NCBI RefSeq assembly: GCF_024713945.1
Contig: NC_134684.1
Span: 3,355,001 to 3,419,000 of the forward strand
Length of the DNA stretch: 64,000 bases
Source of the DNA: Dermatophagoides farinae
Taxonomy: Eukaryota; Arthropoda; Arachnida; Sarcoptiformes; Pyroglyphidae
Reading direction: 5' to 3'
Translations under genes and position numbers: made by a program
Notes under the pieces: model-generated
What the model saw: only the letters and a program-made list of their open reading frames with translations
Told to the model about the DNA's origin: nothing
Databases searched by the model: none
Part shown: positions 25,577 to 40,876 of the stretch, piece after piece
How positions within the stretch are numbered: position 1 is the stretch's first letter
Layout of the letters: each line of letters begins with the position of its first letter

Positions 25577-28500
25577 TATTTGTGGCCTTCAACAAACATG
25601 GCGACAATGGTGACAAAAAAAAAATTTTTAGTTTGAAATTATATCAAAAACCAGAAAAAAAAATTTTTTTCTTTCAATTTTTCATCAAACAAAATTTAGT
25701 GAATGAAAATTTCCGCCTGAAAATAATGATTTTTCTACACTCTAAAAAAGATTTTTTTTTTCACCAGTTTCTTTTTGCTGTTGTTGTTGTTGTTATAGAA
25801 TCACCAAGGACAAACAGAATTCCATACGCACACACACACACACACTCAGAGAGAAAAAGAAATGAAATTCTTTCCTTTTTTTTCATTTTATTCTGTAAGC
25901 AATGGCCATTGGCCAAAGGGAATGAGAATATAGAACCTTAGAATTCAATGACAATACATAATCCCAGAAGATGTAGCCGCATAAACTATTGTATGTGCGT
26001 GAGTGTGTGTATGTAAGTGCCAATTAAGATTGTTTGGACCATTATAAACAGATACGCAACTACAAAGAAAGAAAAAATGAACCAAAATAAACGAATAGAA
26101 AAAAATAAAAATCTCTACGATTATCATCATTGGATCATTGTTTGTTGAGTTTGGAAATTTTTTTTTGTTTGTCCGTGTGTTGGTGTGTGTGTGTGCCTCA
26201 TCCTAACCATTCACCAACACCCACTCATTGCCCCAATTCTGTGGAATCGAATAAATGATCTTGGCAATAATTCCTTTGCAATGTATACCGTCATATATAT
26301 TATATTCAATCTGGATTTTTTTCATATAACAATCATAAAGATGAAGAAAAAAAAAAGAAATTATTATCAGTCATTGTTGAAATAAATACACCTATCCAAT
26401 TGCATCATTGTGATGGAAATAAAAATGAAAAAAAAATAATTAACCAAGAAGAATACTACATTTGTGAATAGGTTTTTTTTTCTTCTCTACTTGAATGACC
26501 AATATAGCTGACCATTCACATAGCAGCATTCACATTTCGGCAATTACTTTTGGTTGCTAGGATAGTGACCATTTGTGATTTAATTAAGATTATAAAACAA
26601 ATAACAATAAAAAAAATCACATAAATGTTGCTGATGAAATGAATTATTTGTACGGTATAAAATGTATGCATAAAAAAAATGAATAATAATAAAAAAAAAT
26701 CACTGAAAAACTGCAACAACAACGATTGCACAAACACATCAAATCGATTGGACCAAAAAAAAAAAAAAACATCAATTTGACATGACCAGAAAAAAAATGA
26801 AAACTGTCCACAAAGAAATGGAATAAAAGCTGTCAGAATTCAAAATAAAAAAAAGACAATTCGGTTTTTTTTTATTTTATTTCATTTCGTTTTTTTTTGC
26901 CTTACTTGCCAATCTAAATAAGACTTTTTTTTGTTTTGTTTTGTTTGATATTCATTCAAATTATAGTGGGCAATTCAAAATGACAACAACAAGTTTTGAT
27001 GGAAAGATGAAAATCTCAGTAACTAGTCTCATTTTTTTTTTATTTCTGGTAAATATAAATGCACATCATGCATGTAGACAAATGAATGAATGAATAAACC
27101 TCCCCCCCAAAAAAAAAGAAAGCCTGAAGGATCTTTCAGTCAAACAACACTAATCACGATTATGATGACGATGATGACGACAATAATAATAAAAAAAGTT
27201 TTGTTCCAAATGGACTTTGTGCCATCTTAATTGGTCTACTAGTTTATATAACTTTGATGAATATAGCCCTGTAGTCAAAAAAAAAAGATTGAGAAAATAA
27301 AACCAAAAGAATACAGACAGTGTGGCTGTTAATGTTGAATTCTTTGCTTTGTAATCAAGAAAAAAAAACAGAGAATATTCAAAAGAAGTCAAGAATGTCA
27401 ACCCATCTCAAGCAACAACAACAACGACAACAAGAAAATGAAACGTATCTTCCATAGTAACACAATGCTGGTCCATCCATCATTATGAATGAATTTTACC
27501 AGGAGGAAAATATTAAAAGAAAAAAAAATGCGTCAACAACGATGATCATGGTGATGATGATGATGATGAAAGAATAAAATTTGGAAAAAAAAATATTCAT
27601 ATATGACAATATAAACACTAACAACAACAACAACAACAACAAATTGAATGAATGAACGAATGAATGAATGAAATGAAATGCTAATCACTAAAAATCACGA
27701 AATTGGAGCCAACTATGTATGTCCTATCATCATTGTGTAATGGGTATTTATGTGTGTGTGTGTGTTCCATAAGTGGGTACCATCATTGCAATAATCATCA
27801 TCATTGTGGATCCATTATATTCATGATATGCATATATATCTCTCTCTCATTCTCTTTTTACATTTTTCAATACATTACCATTCATTTCAACAAGACAAAA
27901 AAAAAACTCTTTATATTCAACGTTCATCATTATCATCATCATCATCGTCGTCGTTGTATTTGTTTTCATATAATTCCGTTGTATTTTTTTTTCTTACTTT
28001 TTCAAAAAACTATAAAAAAATAAAGCTAATAAAATACGAATCGATCAAATAGAATTTCATTATTCTCATTTCATATGGGGGTTGATATGCAAAAAAAAAA
28101 GAGATTCATTTCATTCATATAGTCATTATAATGATGATGATGATGATGAGCGTATTAGATTGAAACGGTTAAGCCTTAAGAATTCTACTATTTTTTTCCC
28201 CCATTTTGAATTCAATCAACACACAAAAAAAAAAAAAATAAAAAAAAATAAAAAAAAATTCTGCATTATCTACAGATACAGTTATTATAGGCTTGAATCC
28301 TGTTTTGTGGATGTATGTATGTGTGGGAGTTTTATATTTCATCATCATCATCATTTTTTTGTTTGTTTGTTTCACCAGTCACTTTCAAGAATTAAATCCT
28401 GAAAACTTTTTTTATTTATTTTTTTATTAACATTCATAAATCTCATTCGTTTCATTATTGGCCACATGGTGCAGTAGTAGGGAGAGAGAGATAGAGAGTG

Positions 28501-28850
28501 ATAAAATCAATCATTTTCGCTGTGAGAAAACGAAAACCAACCCTACCGAAAATTTTAGGCAAAAAAAAATCCACAAATCTAAATACTACAGTGTCTATGG
28601 AAAATTCATCTGATGGAAAAAAAATATTACGTTATTTCCAAGTAATAACAAAAACAGCAATGTTAAAATCGTAACACAAACACACACACACACGCACACG
28701 AACGCAGTGGATAGGATCAATTCAATATTAAGCCTTTCGTAGTGAAAGTTTATTTGAGCATTGTGCACATTGAACATACACTACACAAACATGCAAACAA
28801 AACAGAATAAAAAAAATGATGATGAAATGAAATAAAACGAAACATTCGAT

Positions 28851-28875
28851 CCAATCCAATCCAATCCAATCCAAT
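28851..28875. repeat. (CCAAT)5 pentanucleotide repeat
   Basis: Five exact tandem CCAAT units. A CCAAT array could bind NF-Y, but there is no gene beside it, so it is best read as a microsatellite. Confidence 0.85.
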
Positions 28876-30319
28876 CGATCAACATCGAGGGAGAGATAGA
28901 GAGATAATATTCGTTGTTAGATGGTTAGATACACAAGTGATTAGTTAGTTTTTTTTTGTTTTGTTTTGACTGTCTTTGATAATTTATTCTACAAAGTTTT
29001 TTTCACTTGCTACAACAACAGAACCAACAGCAAAAAAAAAGTTTCATCAGTATTTTGATGAAGAAAATTTAATCTTGAACGAAAAAAAAACGTAAAGAAA
29101 CTTGATTGAAAAATCATGATTCACCAAGAAGAAGAAGAAGAAGAAGGAAAAATTGAATTTTTTTTACAAAAAAAAAAAAAAAAAAATGTTTTTCCACACA
29201 CACCCAAAAAAAACTCAGACTAAATTAAATTAAAATAATCAAAAACAACGAACCAAGATCTAGATCCAGTAAATTCCATTTCATATCTCTCTCATATTCT
29301 TATATTATATTCTGATTAAGAATAACAAGAAAGAGAGAGAGAGAAGAGAGAAAAAACTAATATCACAATGTCATGAGAATCAGAATATGTCGGAATCTAA
29401 CTCACTGTGAACATGTGTCTGTGTGTGCGTGTTGATATTGTTGGGATTAATTTTTCCAAGACAGACCAGCAAAACCTGATGGGCCATCCTTTACTATTTC
29501 ATTCATCAATGTGAACAATTTTCTTCTTTTTTTTAAAGATTAAATCATCATCCAACGTAGATAAAAAAAAATCGCAGTTTCTTTTTTTTTGCCACCTGAT
29601 TTTATCAACAGAACGAAAAAAAAAACAAGATTCCGTGCCATGAAATTCCGGATATTTGTTTTTTTTTTAAACAGACAAACACACACACGGACAGAACTTT
29701 TTTTTCGTATAGCTAAAAGCAAATCAAAAATTATTACATCTGAGATTAATTTCTATATTTTTTTTTGTCTCCAACCACCAGTATCCACTATGGCAGTACC
29801 AATGAATGAATGGAACGTTTTTACGTTATGGCAATGTTCTGCATCGATTTTTCACTCTTTCACAAATGACACATTCGGAAATGAAAAAAAAACCGGCAAA
29901 TACAAGATGACAAAAAATAAACAGATAGATTTGTTGGAAGGTTAAATCGAATGAAAACAAAAAAAAAAAAAAAATGTCCCAATGGCAATCCATTTTAAAT
30001 GAAATAAATTTATAATGGAGAGCTATTCGTCGACAAAGATGGATGAAGTGATTGAGTTTTTTTTTTGGCAAGCAAATACAACACAGCAGCTGAAAACTAC
30101 AAATGAAATCAAATGATTTAATCAAGGTATATATGATGGAAAAAAAACCATTCGTCCATTTCCAACCCAAAAATCTTTTTTTCTTTTTTTTTGTTACAGA
30201 ATGGAAAATCAAGAATTTCATTAAAATAACAGCCATGATAATGGAAGTTGGATCAACCATTTCAACATTGAAATATTCAAACTATTTTTTTTTCCAAGTC
30301 ATTCTCCTGATTGCGTTGT

Positions 30320-30401
30320 GATCTGATTTGATTTGATCAGATTTGATTTGATTTGATTTGATCTGTTCTGATTTGATTTGATGTGATGCAATGTGATGTG
30401 G
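30320..30401. repeat. Degenerate (TGATT)n minisatellite
   Basis: About 80 bp built from TGATT and TGATC pentamers, decaying at the right end into TGATG/TGCAATG units. It is the longest imperfect array in the gene-poor region. Confidence 0.85.
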
Positions 30402-33190
30402 CTACCACTGATAATATCTTTTATCATCAACATTTAAGATGATGATGATAAAAGATAATGCATGTCTTTCAACATTTGCATGAACCATTTGTAAATGGCC
30501 AAGTTTTTTTTTGTTGGAGGGTGGGGGTGGTATTTTGGTTTGTGTGTTTGCTGCCAAATTTTTTTTTTTTTTTTGAACAATGAAAATCAAAAGAAAAAAA
30601 AAGTGGAACAAAAGTTTGACAGCCAGACAAAATGTAACTCTATCAGTAGCGAATGCTCATGAATGAATTTGTTCATTCGTTTTGTTTCGTTTCGTTTGCA
30701 TTTCTCAAGAATTTCCATATGATAGGTAAATGGTAAATGAACAAAAAAAATAAAAACGACAATCGATATCGATCGAATGGCCAATCATGGCCAAATGTTC
30801 AATGGAACTATTACAATGATGGATAAAAAATTTACACATTGAATGTTGCATGACTGAATGTTTCACATGAAAACAAAAAAATATTCCACCAATCAATGTT
30901 GTCACAATTCAATTTGTCATATTTGTTTGTAGTTTTTTTTCTTTTTTGAAAAAATTGGAACAAAATGTGAAAAAAAAATACAAATTTTCCCTTACGATTG
31001 TAACGATATAGAATCGTCGTATGAAAACTAGTGAAACTATTTTCCGGTATTTTTTTTTGTCATCATTTTCATTTTTCAATTCTCATTGTTGTAGGATGTG
31101 TGATGTGGAAAAAAAACACACACACACACCCACACCCACACATGTGTAACAATGATATATGTACATTGAATGAAAGAAAATGTGAAAAAAATACATGATA
31201 CATGTGTGCTTGTTCATGAGCCGAAAATCTATTCAGATGAATGAATTTGATTCGATTCGATTCGATTCAATTTGAATGATTGAATGAATGAACACATTTT
31301 GACTATTTAAATGTTGTTTTTGTCATTTCATTTTAATCCATGATAGATTTATTCATTCATTCGTTCAATCAGAAGAAGAAAATGATTCCAATTTTGATGA
31401 ATTTTTTTTTCTGTTGGCCATAAATGTGTTGCCGATGATTATTGGTATCAATCATTTTTTTTTTGCTCATCATCATCATCATCATCATCACGATCAATAA
31501 TCAATTGTGTTCAATGATGATTTAACCAATCGATTAATTAGATCATTCATTTATATATTCATTTTATTTTCAAATTATTGATTTTTTTTTTGGTTACAAA
31601 ATCAATTATTAAATTACGAATTTAATTCTCATCATCATCATCATCATCAATAGAATTAGATAGGGATTAGATTCAATCAAACAAACAAACAAACAAAAAA
31701 AGATGAATCCAGACACCCGGGACAAGAATAAAATCGATTTTAGACACAAATGGTCAACAAATACTATCATCATCATCATCATCATCAAAATCAAATCAAA
31801 ATATACAGTCATACTAGTAGTAGTAAAAAAAAACCTCTCACTTTCATATTTGATCGATAACAGATTAATTTGATCACGATATTTATACAACAACTTGCAT
31901 TCACAAACTAAAATGGATAAATATCGATCCAGAAAAAAAATTTTTGGAAAAAAAACATCTTTCAAGCTAGTCCATCTATCTGACAAAAAAAAACCTTACA
32001 TCAAAAACACACACACACACACATAGACACACGAGCACATCCCAAAGAAAAAAAAAACCAAAAATGAACAACAAAATGATTGGATTCTCCATTATATAAT
32101 TGATCTATAAGTGAAAAAGACAATGCAAAAAACAGAAAAAAATCCCTGGTTTTTTTCATCAGAAATGAAGCAAAACAAAAAACGAAAAAAATCATTAGAA
32201 AAACAATCATTAGTTTCAACAGTCAGAAAAAAAAGAAAAAAATCAGTTTCATCATCATCACAGGATCAAGGTTTCTCATCCTACAAAAAAAAAATCTATA
32301 AAAATAATGAGAGTGCAAGTGTCATGTAATACATCTCCATTGATTGAGCAAAAAAAAAAAACGTGTCAGTAAATAAGACCAAAGAAAAAAAAAAGTTTAA
32401 CACTTTAGTATTGGAAGAATTTATTACAGTTAAAAGTTTGAAACAAAAAAAAACTGCCGTAAGGCATCTATACTAATATATTCTGATTTTAACTCATCAT
32501 CATTTGTATATGAATGATGATGATGATGATGATTGTCGTCAAAATGGTTGTCGAAAAGTTGAATCAAATGCAAATGATGTCTGAATAGTAATGGGTTTTT
32601 ATTTCTTGTGTTTAATATTAGTTATGAGAGAGGTAGAGAAAGAAGGGGTGGATAGATGACAACAAAAATGAAATGTTAAAAGATGGAAAAAAAATTGAAT
32701 TCAATTCACTGTTATCATATACATGTGTATATATAGTCTATTAGAAATGTTTTTGATGATAAGGTTAAAAGTGGGGGCGTGGGTGGGGACAATAACAAAA
32801 AAAAAAAAAAAAAAATTCACCTAAATATTATGAATGAATGGCAAAACAAAAAGTTATTGTAGCGGAAATTCGCAATTGTTTTCACAAGCAAAATTCTTTC
32901 TATGTACAAACAAACAAACAAACAAAAAACGTAAAATTTCTGAAGGGCAGCAATAACAGTAACAGCAGCAGTTCGACAGTTTGTGATGTTTAATGTTGTT
33001 CGGTTTTTTTTTTGGTCGTTGCAAATTTCCAACTGAAAAAAAAATCATTTTTCTTCCACTTTTTCATGCTACTTCTAGTTGAAAACAAAACAAAAAAAAC
33101 TACATTTGAAATCGTTGTCGAAAAACCAATGAATGGGGCATGAATCAAGCATTGATATAAAGTGATTGATACGATTTTTCTACACGATTT

Positions 33191-33195
33191 GTGTC

Positions 33196-33252
<57 letters not shown>
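33191..33252. repeat. Long (GT)n repeat, 26 uninterrupted units
   Basis: Positions 33201-33252 are pure GT; 33191-33200 is an imperfect GTCT lead-in. It is the longest dinucleotide array in the window, long enough to be polymorphic and to adopt Z-DNA under supercoiling. Confidence 0.95.
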
Positions 33253-33260
<8 letters not shown>

Positions 33261-35309
33261 TACAACAACAAGAATGAGAATGAGAAATGAATGGCGAAAA
33301 GGAATTATCGAATATTCTGAAAGACACTGTGTGTGTATGTGAATGTAACGACAGAATATATCTGAATACATTCCAACAATATGAAAAGAATTCTGTATGT
33401 GTCTGCATAATGAACGATGTCATTTTGGCGTATATTTACAGAATTTTTTTTTGACAATTCGTAATTGACAATACGTGTATGGCAATGGCAATAAATACCA
33501 GTTTGTTTGTTTTCATTTTCTTTTTTTTTATTTTTATCTTTGTCTTTTTCACTGATGTTTCAGTTCATTTAATTCACTATATCAATATATGTATGGGTTT
33601 GTGTATTACAATCGTTGAATTCATTCATTGACAACATGAAAATGAATTGGCAATTATTTTTTTTTTTTACTGTCATTGGATTCCAGTGTTATATATGTAT
33701 ATATTTGGACGATTACTTTTTTTCACCAGAAACCAAGGGGGAAAAAAACCCATTCAATGATTGAATGATCAATGAAAGTGAATACCAAAAAAAAAAAAAA
33801 AAAAAACGACAGAATCATCAAAAAAATTTTTTTTTCTAGAGAAAAAAATTTTTTTTTTTACAAAGAAAGCTGACTCTTGCTGATTCTCGATTGTGGTCGG
33901 TTTTTTTTTCTCGGTTACAAAACCGGTCACATTTGATTGATTAGTGTGGAAAAAAAATATATATTTTCCATCTAAAAACTCGAAAAAGACAAAAAAAAAA
34001 TAATAAATAAATATCGACCTACATGATGATGATTATTCGATGATCAAAATCGATACATATGATGATGATGATGATGAACAAATATAGTTGAAAACAATCA
34101 TCACACCTACAAAAAAAAATTTAACAAGAAAATCGAAATGAAGACTTGAATGTTTGACACAGATAATAATTGTTGCCGTTGATGATGACGATGATGATGA
34201 TAAAAAATTTTTTTTTTCTTTGTCGACAAATGAATCATTAGATGGTGATGAACATGAATATTTTTGTCATAAGAATTTCATTTTGGCTTTCCTTATACTT
34301 GTATATATTCAAATTGTTGTTGTTGTTGTTGATCTTTGAATCTGGCGCTCAAATTATAAAGATTAAATACAATGATGATGATGATGACAAGTTGGTCGGA
34401 AATTCACATCCACAAACAAGACAGAAAATATGCAGACATAAATATACTTTACCGATATATGTATGTATGTATGTATCATTTACCACAATTAGAATCAAGT
34501 CATCATTTACACAACAATGTCGATGATTGTTGATGAACGAAAACAGAAAAAAAATGCAAAAAAATTTCGTCGTCCTTCATCATCATCATCATCATCATTA
34601 TCATCATTTGATCATAGTTTTGAACAACGTCCGAAATTCATTAGAAATCTAGAATCTAGAATGTTAAATTCTGTTTGATACACACACACACACAAACACA
34701 AACGGAACCATTGATTATAACAATCATCAAACGCGCGGGCATTTCTGTTCCATTCGTCAGTATTTATCTATGATTTGTGTCTGTGTGTGTGTGTGTGTCT
34801 GTTTTTGTTTTTTGTTTTTATTTTTCATCTTTCAATTGTTGACATACCACTACCACTGCTAACCAGAATCAACATGTAGTAGCATACAAAATAGTAAAAA
34901 AAAAATATTTGTTTTTTTTCTATTTCTACTCCCACTAATATTGCGATAATAAACAGAGAATTTTTATACTTGACGCATGTGTTAAAAATTAAATGACAAC
35001 AATAATAACGACAACAACAGTGAATATAAGGCGCGAGAATTTCGTTTCTCGGCAACACAAGCGCAGAATTTTATTCTGAAAAAAAATAACGATGGTAGTG
35101 GAACTTAATGTTTTTTTCCCATATCATCGAACCGAAACGTTAAAGTTCAAGTTTGATGGAATAAAATAAAAAAAAAAATTCTACACAATACACACAATTG
35201 TAGTGGTATAAAAGAATTTCTATGGGGTCAAATTCTTTGCCATTGATTCCTTGACGATAAACGACCTGGAACTAGAACATGATACCTATTGTTATGTACT
35301 GTTGATCGA

Positions 35310-35336
35310 TTTCACATATATATTATATATGTGAAA
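35310..35336. repeat. 13-bp inverted repeat around a single base
   Basis: TTTCACATATATA is followed by one T and then its exact reverse complement. The outer TTTCACA/TGTGAAA parts are not microsatellite-derived. Confidence 0.7.
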
Positions 35337-38187
35337 GAAATACTTATTCAAATGAGAATACAAAAAAAAATGAAGACATTTTTTTGAATGAAATTCCAGC
35401 AATTTGTGTACATTTAGACTACATCATCATCATTATTCCGGATTCTGGCTAAAATGAGGCCGTTATAAATTTTTTAATTATACACATACAAAAACAAAAA
35501 CAACAACAAAAAACGACAAATTCAAATTGAAAAATTTTATGCGAGAAAAAAAAACTCCCAGCAACTAGAAAATAATTTCAAATACAAGATTCAAACACAA
35601 ACAAAAATAATGATGATGATGACGATGAAGAAAATTTCATCGGAACAACGGTGGAAAAATAATTTCACAGTGATGTGAATTCCATTTTCCATTTGGCAAC
35701 AAAAAAAAAAAAAAAAAAACAAACAACACGATGATGAAGAGAGAGAGGTATTTAATTGTTTTCCAAAAAAAAAAAAATTTTTTCGTACAAAAAAAACATG
35801 TTTTCAATCGTCGTTGAAATTAATGTTTCAAGAATTGAGAATAATAAACAAAAGAATTTCATCACGTGTTTAACCAATCAAAAGAATTGGAAGAAAAAAA
35901 CAACAGAACAACAGAATCGTCCTCGATGTACCAATGATTCTTCTATTCACAAATTTGTTTGTTCATGTATTGCAAATTCACATTTTTCTTGACAATCAAA
36001 CAAACAAACAAGCGAAAAAAAAATCGAATGACTAATTAATCAATACAATTCGCATTCGTGTATGTATGTATGTGTGTGTTCATTCACCTGAATGATTCAG
36101 AAGAATTGTATTTTTTTTTTAATTTGTCTTTGAATGGGTAAATGAAAAAAAAATTCCCTTCTTACCTTATGTCTGTTTGTGTGTTAATTTGAAACAAGAA
36201 TGTTCTTACAATAAAGAATTATTAAGTGGAGTACATTTCTGATCTGGTATGTGCAAGAGCAAGCAAGCAAGCTTCGACAAGAATTTTTTTTGTTCTGTTC
36301 TGTGATATGAAGATAATGATGAATAATCATTATATGGGAGACATTTAATCATACTAAAATACGCCGAAATAAATACGATTTTACTGGCCATTGAATGTCA
36401 TTCCGGGCAGAATGAATATATTTGATAATAAGAACAAAATGGATGGTCTTGGAACAAAACTTGCAAATTATAAATGAATCAAAAATCATTGTTTCTATAG
36501 CGGTCCTGTAGTGTTTCTCAAGAATTTCTTTTTTTTTCGCTAAGATCATTATGATCATAGCGAAAAACAATTTTCATTCATCATAGACTAGACTAGACTA
36601 ATTTAGTTTTTTCTTATTTTTTTTTTTTTGGAAAGTGACAATAATGCCAATTATTTGAATCCATTTATTGTAAGAATAAAGAATTTTCTTAAAATTCATT
36701 ATAATGATAATCTAATGATGAATGTTTTCATTGGAAATAAACAATAAAAAAAAGTCTAGAATTCTTTGTTCACTTGAAGAATCATTTATATATATATGAT
36801 CATTTAATAAGAATTTAAAGAACAACGGAAAGATTCATTGAAAATGATTGCTTTTAATTATTTTTCAAGTTTTTTTTTGGAGAATTCGTGCGTGTAAATG
36901 GCAGCAATTTAGATTATTCTTATAAAATGATGGGGGAAGAATTTGGGCCGTGGAATTTATTAGGCATTCTGCTGGTTTGGTTTTGTTTTTTTTTATATAT
37001 ATGAATGAATATAAAGTGAAAAAACGATTCATTTTTTTTTCTGAAATGAAAAATAAATTTTCATTCGACAGGATCTGGTTCATTTGGTCTGGGATGTTTT
37101 TTTTTGGTTTGGTTTTGTTTGATTTCTGGAACCAGTTCTGTGTCATGTTAATGAAATTAAAACGTATTGATGATACATGAACACGCACACACACACACAC
37201 ACACACATGGATGGGAGTTTTAATAATAAAATTTAAAAAAAAAACTGGGGCGTTTGTGTTTTTTTTCCCGTGAAAGTTCCATAAGAAAAAAAAATCGGGG
37301 CCAAACTTTTTAATAAAATATAATAGGGAAAAAAATCAATCTTCAATCTTCTCTATATAAAAATGGAATATCAATGGAACCAGAATCCGACAAAAAAAAA
37401 TTCCGGATAAAAAAGAAGGTTAAGATGGATCATACACACCATAACAACAACAACAACAACAAGCCGAAATTCTTGTTGTCATTGTTATTACTTTTACAAC
37501 ATTATCATTAATTTTCATTTAAAACATCCAAATTTTTTTTTCTTATCATGTCCAAAGGCTCTTTTCCCGGAAACATCATCGGATGTTTTTTTCTTCTTCT
37601 TCTTCGTCTTCTTCATTTTATTTTTCACTCAATTCACCAGTAGAATAAAGTTCAAAATATTGAAATTTGAAATGAAATAAAAGTCGTTTGTTTTTTTTTG
37701 CTCACGATGTTTCAAAATACCAATAACTTTTTGCAATGAATGCAACACTGAAAACAAAGAATTTTTTGACACATGAAACAAATTGGATCCGTAAGGAAAT
37801 TTTTTCCACTTCATACCTTTGTTGTATTTGGAAATGTACAAGAATCGTACATTTACAATAGAAAACCATATTTCATTTTACAATTTAAAAAAAAAATATC
37901 CAAATATACAACAATCCAATCGGGGTTGAATTCTGTTTCCATTCTACAGAAAAAAAACTGGATGATGATGGCCATGCAAAAAATTCCATCATTGTCTTGT
38001 TGCACAATATCAACCTTTATTCAGGAAACTAAAGAAAAAAAAGATGTTGCCATTTCACAAGACGACTTGTGATCAAATTGAGTCAGTAAATATTAAAATT
38101 TATGCAAATTTTCTCCATTTTTTTCTGGTGTTCGTTATTCGTTATTTTGGTTTTTTTAAAAGTATGAATAAATAAATTTCAACGATG

Positions 38188-38220
<33 letters not shown>

Positions 38221-38370
38221 ATATGCTAATCCATAAAGTAAATTTTCTGTCATCAAACAACAACAACAACAACAACAACAACGATGACGGAAAGACGATA
38301 TAAATGATGATTCTAGAAACGATCAAAATAAAGAGGATTAAAAAAAGCAAGTTTCATATTTCTCATTTTC

Positions 38371-38422
38371 TTTTTTTTTCTTCATTCCATTGCCATTTGA
38401 TAATGGAATGAAAAAAAAAAAA
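38371..38422. repeat. Hairpin, 11-bp stem extended by a T9/A9 pairing
   Basis: TTCATTCCATT (38381-38391) pairs perfectly with AATGGAATGAA (38402-38412) across a 10-nt loop. After one C/A mismatch, T9 (38371-38379) faces A9 (38414-38422). A and T runs are common here, so only the 11-bp inner stem is informative. Confidence 0.6.
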
Positions 38423-39742
38423 TTTTTTTTTTTTTGAAACAATGAGCTTCAAATGTGCTTTATTGGTGCTAAAATTGCAAGGCTTATAATTTGATCAGAA
38501 TGTTTCAAAATCTATTGATTTTAGCAAAAAAATAGTAAATCTTGAGAGAAAAAAAAGCAATTTTCAACAATTCACAATGGAAAAAAAACAAAGAATTTTC
38601 AACAACAATAATCAAATAATAATGAACATTTTTACCATTTGAAAAGTGATCATCATCATCATCATTTGAATGAAATCCATAGTGTTGAATGAATTCAAGA
38701 TAGCCAATATTGTAGAATATTATTCAATGGTAAACGGGGAGAAAAAAATCGAATCCCAAAACAACAACAACAAAAACAAAAAAAAAACTACATGGCCAAA
38801 TACAAAAATTACGACATTGTTGTTGTTGTTGCCATGGTATATATCAACGAAGGAAAATCACATCAAAACGATACGATACGATGCGATACGAATGTAGAAC
38901 ATTAAACTATAGGCTAAAACTATAATGATAATGTGATGCCATTTCAACACCGTCATCATTATCAGAAATGGTTTTCTCCAAACGAAACAAAAAAAAAAAT
39001 CGTTGCCATTTTACAATGCACACAATCAAGTGAAATGATATTATTTTGTATAACTTGAGAAAAAAAAACGAAAAACTAACTCACTCGAACACTGGTGTTG
39101 TTGTTGTTGTTTTTCAACTATTCTGAATAAAAGTTCATTTGAATTTCTATACAGGAAGAAAAAAAAAGCAAACAATTTCATGGATCGTATTCAAAAAAAA
39201 AACTAAACTGAAATTGATTTCTGAAACATATATACTTTGTGAATATGTGAGCGTGTGTGTGCGTTTGTGTTTGAATAAAACAGAATCTAGAATTGCAACA
39301 ACAACAAAAAAAAGAAAAAGGAAAGGAAAAGAAAAGAATCCAAAACGAATTGAAATTATAATCAAAATTAAAGAAATGAAAATGGAAAAAAACGCCCATC
39401 ATATCAATATATACATTGGTCGAAATGCAAATTCAGAATTTTCCTATTGGTGGTTTTTTTCCTCATCATCATCATCATCATTATCATTTCAATTTCAATA
39501 TTTCCAATGAAAATGACAGCAAGTGAGGATGAAATGAATGTGGAAACAAAACAAAACGAAAAAAACTTGAATAAAAAGTTTTTTTTTCAATGAGAAATGT
39601 TCTCAAATTTCTCAAGAAAACATACACACACACACACAACCAAGATCAATGCCAGAATGTGAATGTAAAATGAAAAAAAAAAATCTTGTCTTGTGTTTTT
39701 ATATATTATGATAATAAATTACCTCTAATTAAAAAGGCCCAC

Positions 39743-39793
39743 CCACCCATCTAACCAGCCAGCCAACCAGCCAACCAACCAACCAGGCAACCA
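39743..39793. repeat. Degenerate (AACC/CAGC)n repeat
   Basis: About 50 bp of CCAN-type tetranucleotides (CCAA, CCAG, CCAT), in the same class as the other AACC tracts. Confidence 0.8.
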
Positions 39794-40846
39794 GATAGTG
39801 AAAAAAAAAATACAAATTAGAACGAGAAAAGAAACCGAAAACACACAAAAATTAAATGAGAATATTTTCTTCAAAGTAGAACAAAAAGAGATGGAAAAAA
39901 AACCTAAACCGATAGGATATATGTACCGAAAACAGCAGCCGCAGCAGCAGCAGCAGCCAGAGAAAAAAAATACGGAAAAAAATGTTTGATAGTTTATGGT
40001 TCTTGTTTCAAATTCTGTATGAGTGTGTGTGTGTTGTGAAATAAATGGTTCAAGAATCGTGAAAAATGAACATTAAGAACCAAACCGAAGAAGAAGAATG
40101 TGAATTTTTTTTTTTTTTTTGGTTCAACATAACTAAAACAAAGACCAAAAAAAAAAAAAAATATATCAAGATACCAGATACATCTCTTTGTTCGTTGTTC
40201 CACTATACGTACACACACAAATGAGTGAGATCTCTTAGCTACACAACAAGACCAGATCCTAGACATAAAGATAAGAAAAAAAGAAAGGAAAAAGAAAAAA
40301 AAACGAAGAAAAACGAGCGCAAGTTATCAAAATCGAAATGCACACTTTTACATTCCATATCAGCATTTTTTTTTTTTTTGCTTTTATTACACACACACAC
40401 ACACACACCAATACAATAGACACCCACACACACACACACATATTATATATAGATGTCAAAAAGAATGAAAGAGAAAAGGAAAAAAAAATTTTTTCTCAGT
40501 GAAAAAAAAACACAAACTGAAATGAATATTCTTCACTTCACTGTTTGTGTGTGTGTGTGTGTATTTATTTCAGGAACCAATTTTTTATTCATTCATTCAT
40601 CATTGAAACTCTTTTTTTTTTGGATTGAAATTATGGTTAATAGGTTACCATCCATCCATCTAGCCATTCTAGCCATCCATCTTTGTTTGTTTGTTGTATA
40701 AAGGTTTCCCATATGAAATTGAGAACCATCAGTTTCTCAATTTTCAAGATAAGATTACTTAATCATTGAAGGTCGGTTAATCAATCACCTCCGTATATGT
40801 GTGTGAGTGTGTCTAACGATACTAATAACAGCCTCTGTACTGTACT

Positions 40847-40876
40847 GGTTGGTTGGTTGGTTGGTTGGTCGGTTGA
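40847..40876. repeat. (GGTT)n tetranucleotide repeat
   Basis: Five to six GGTT units, the last separated by a single C. Confidence 0.85.
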
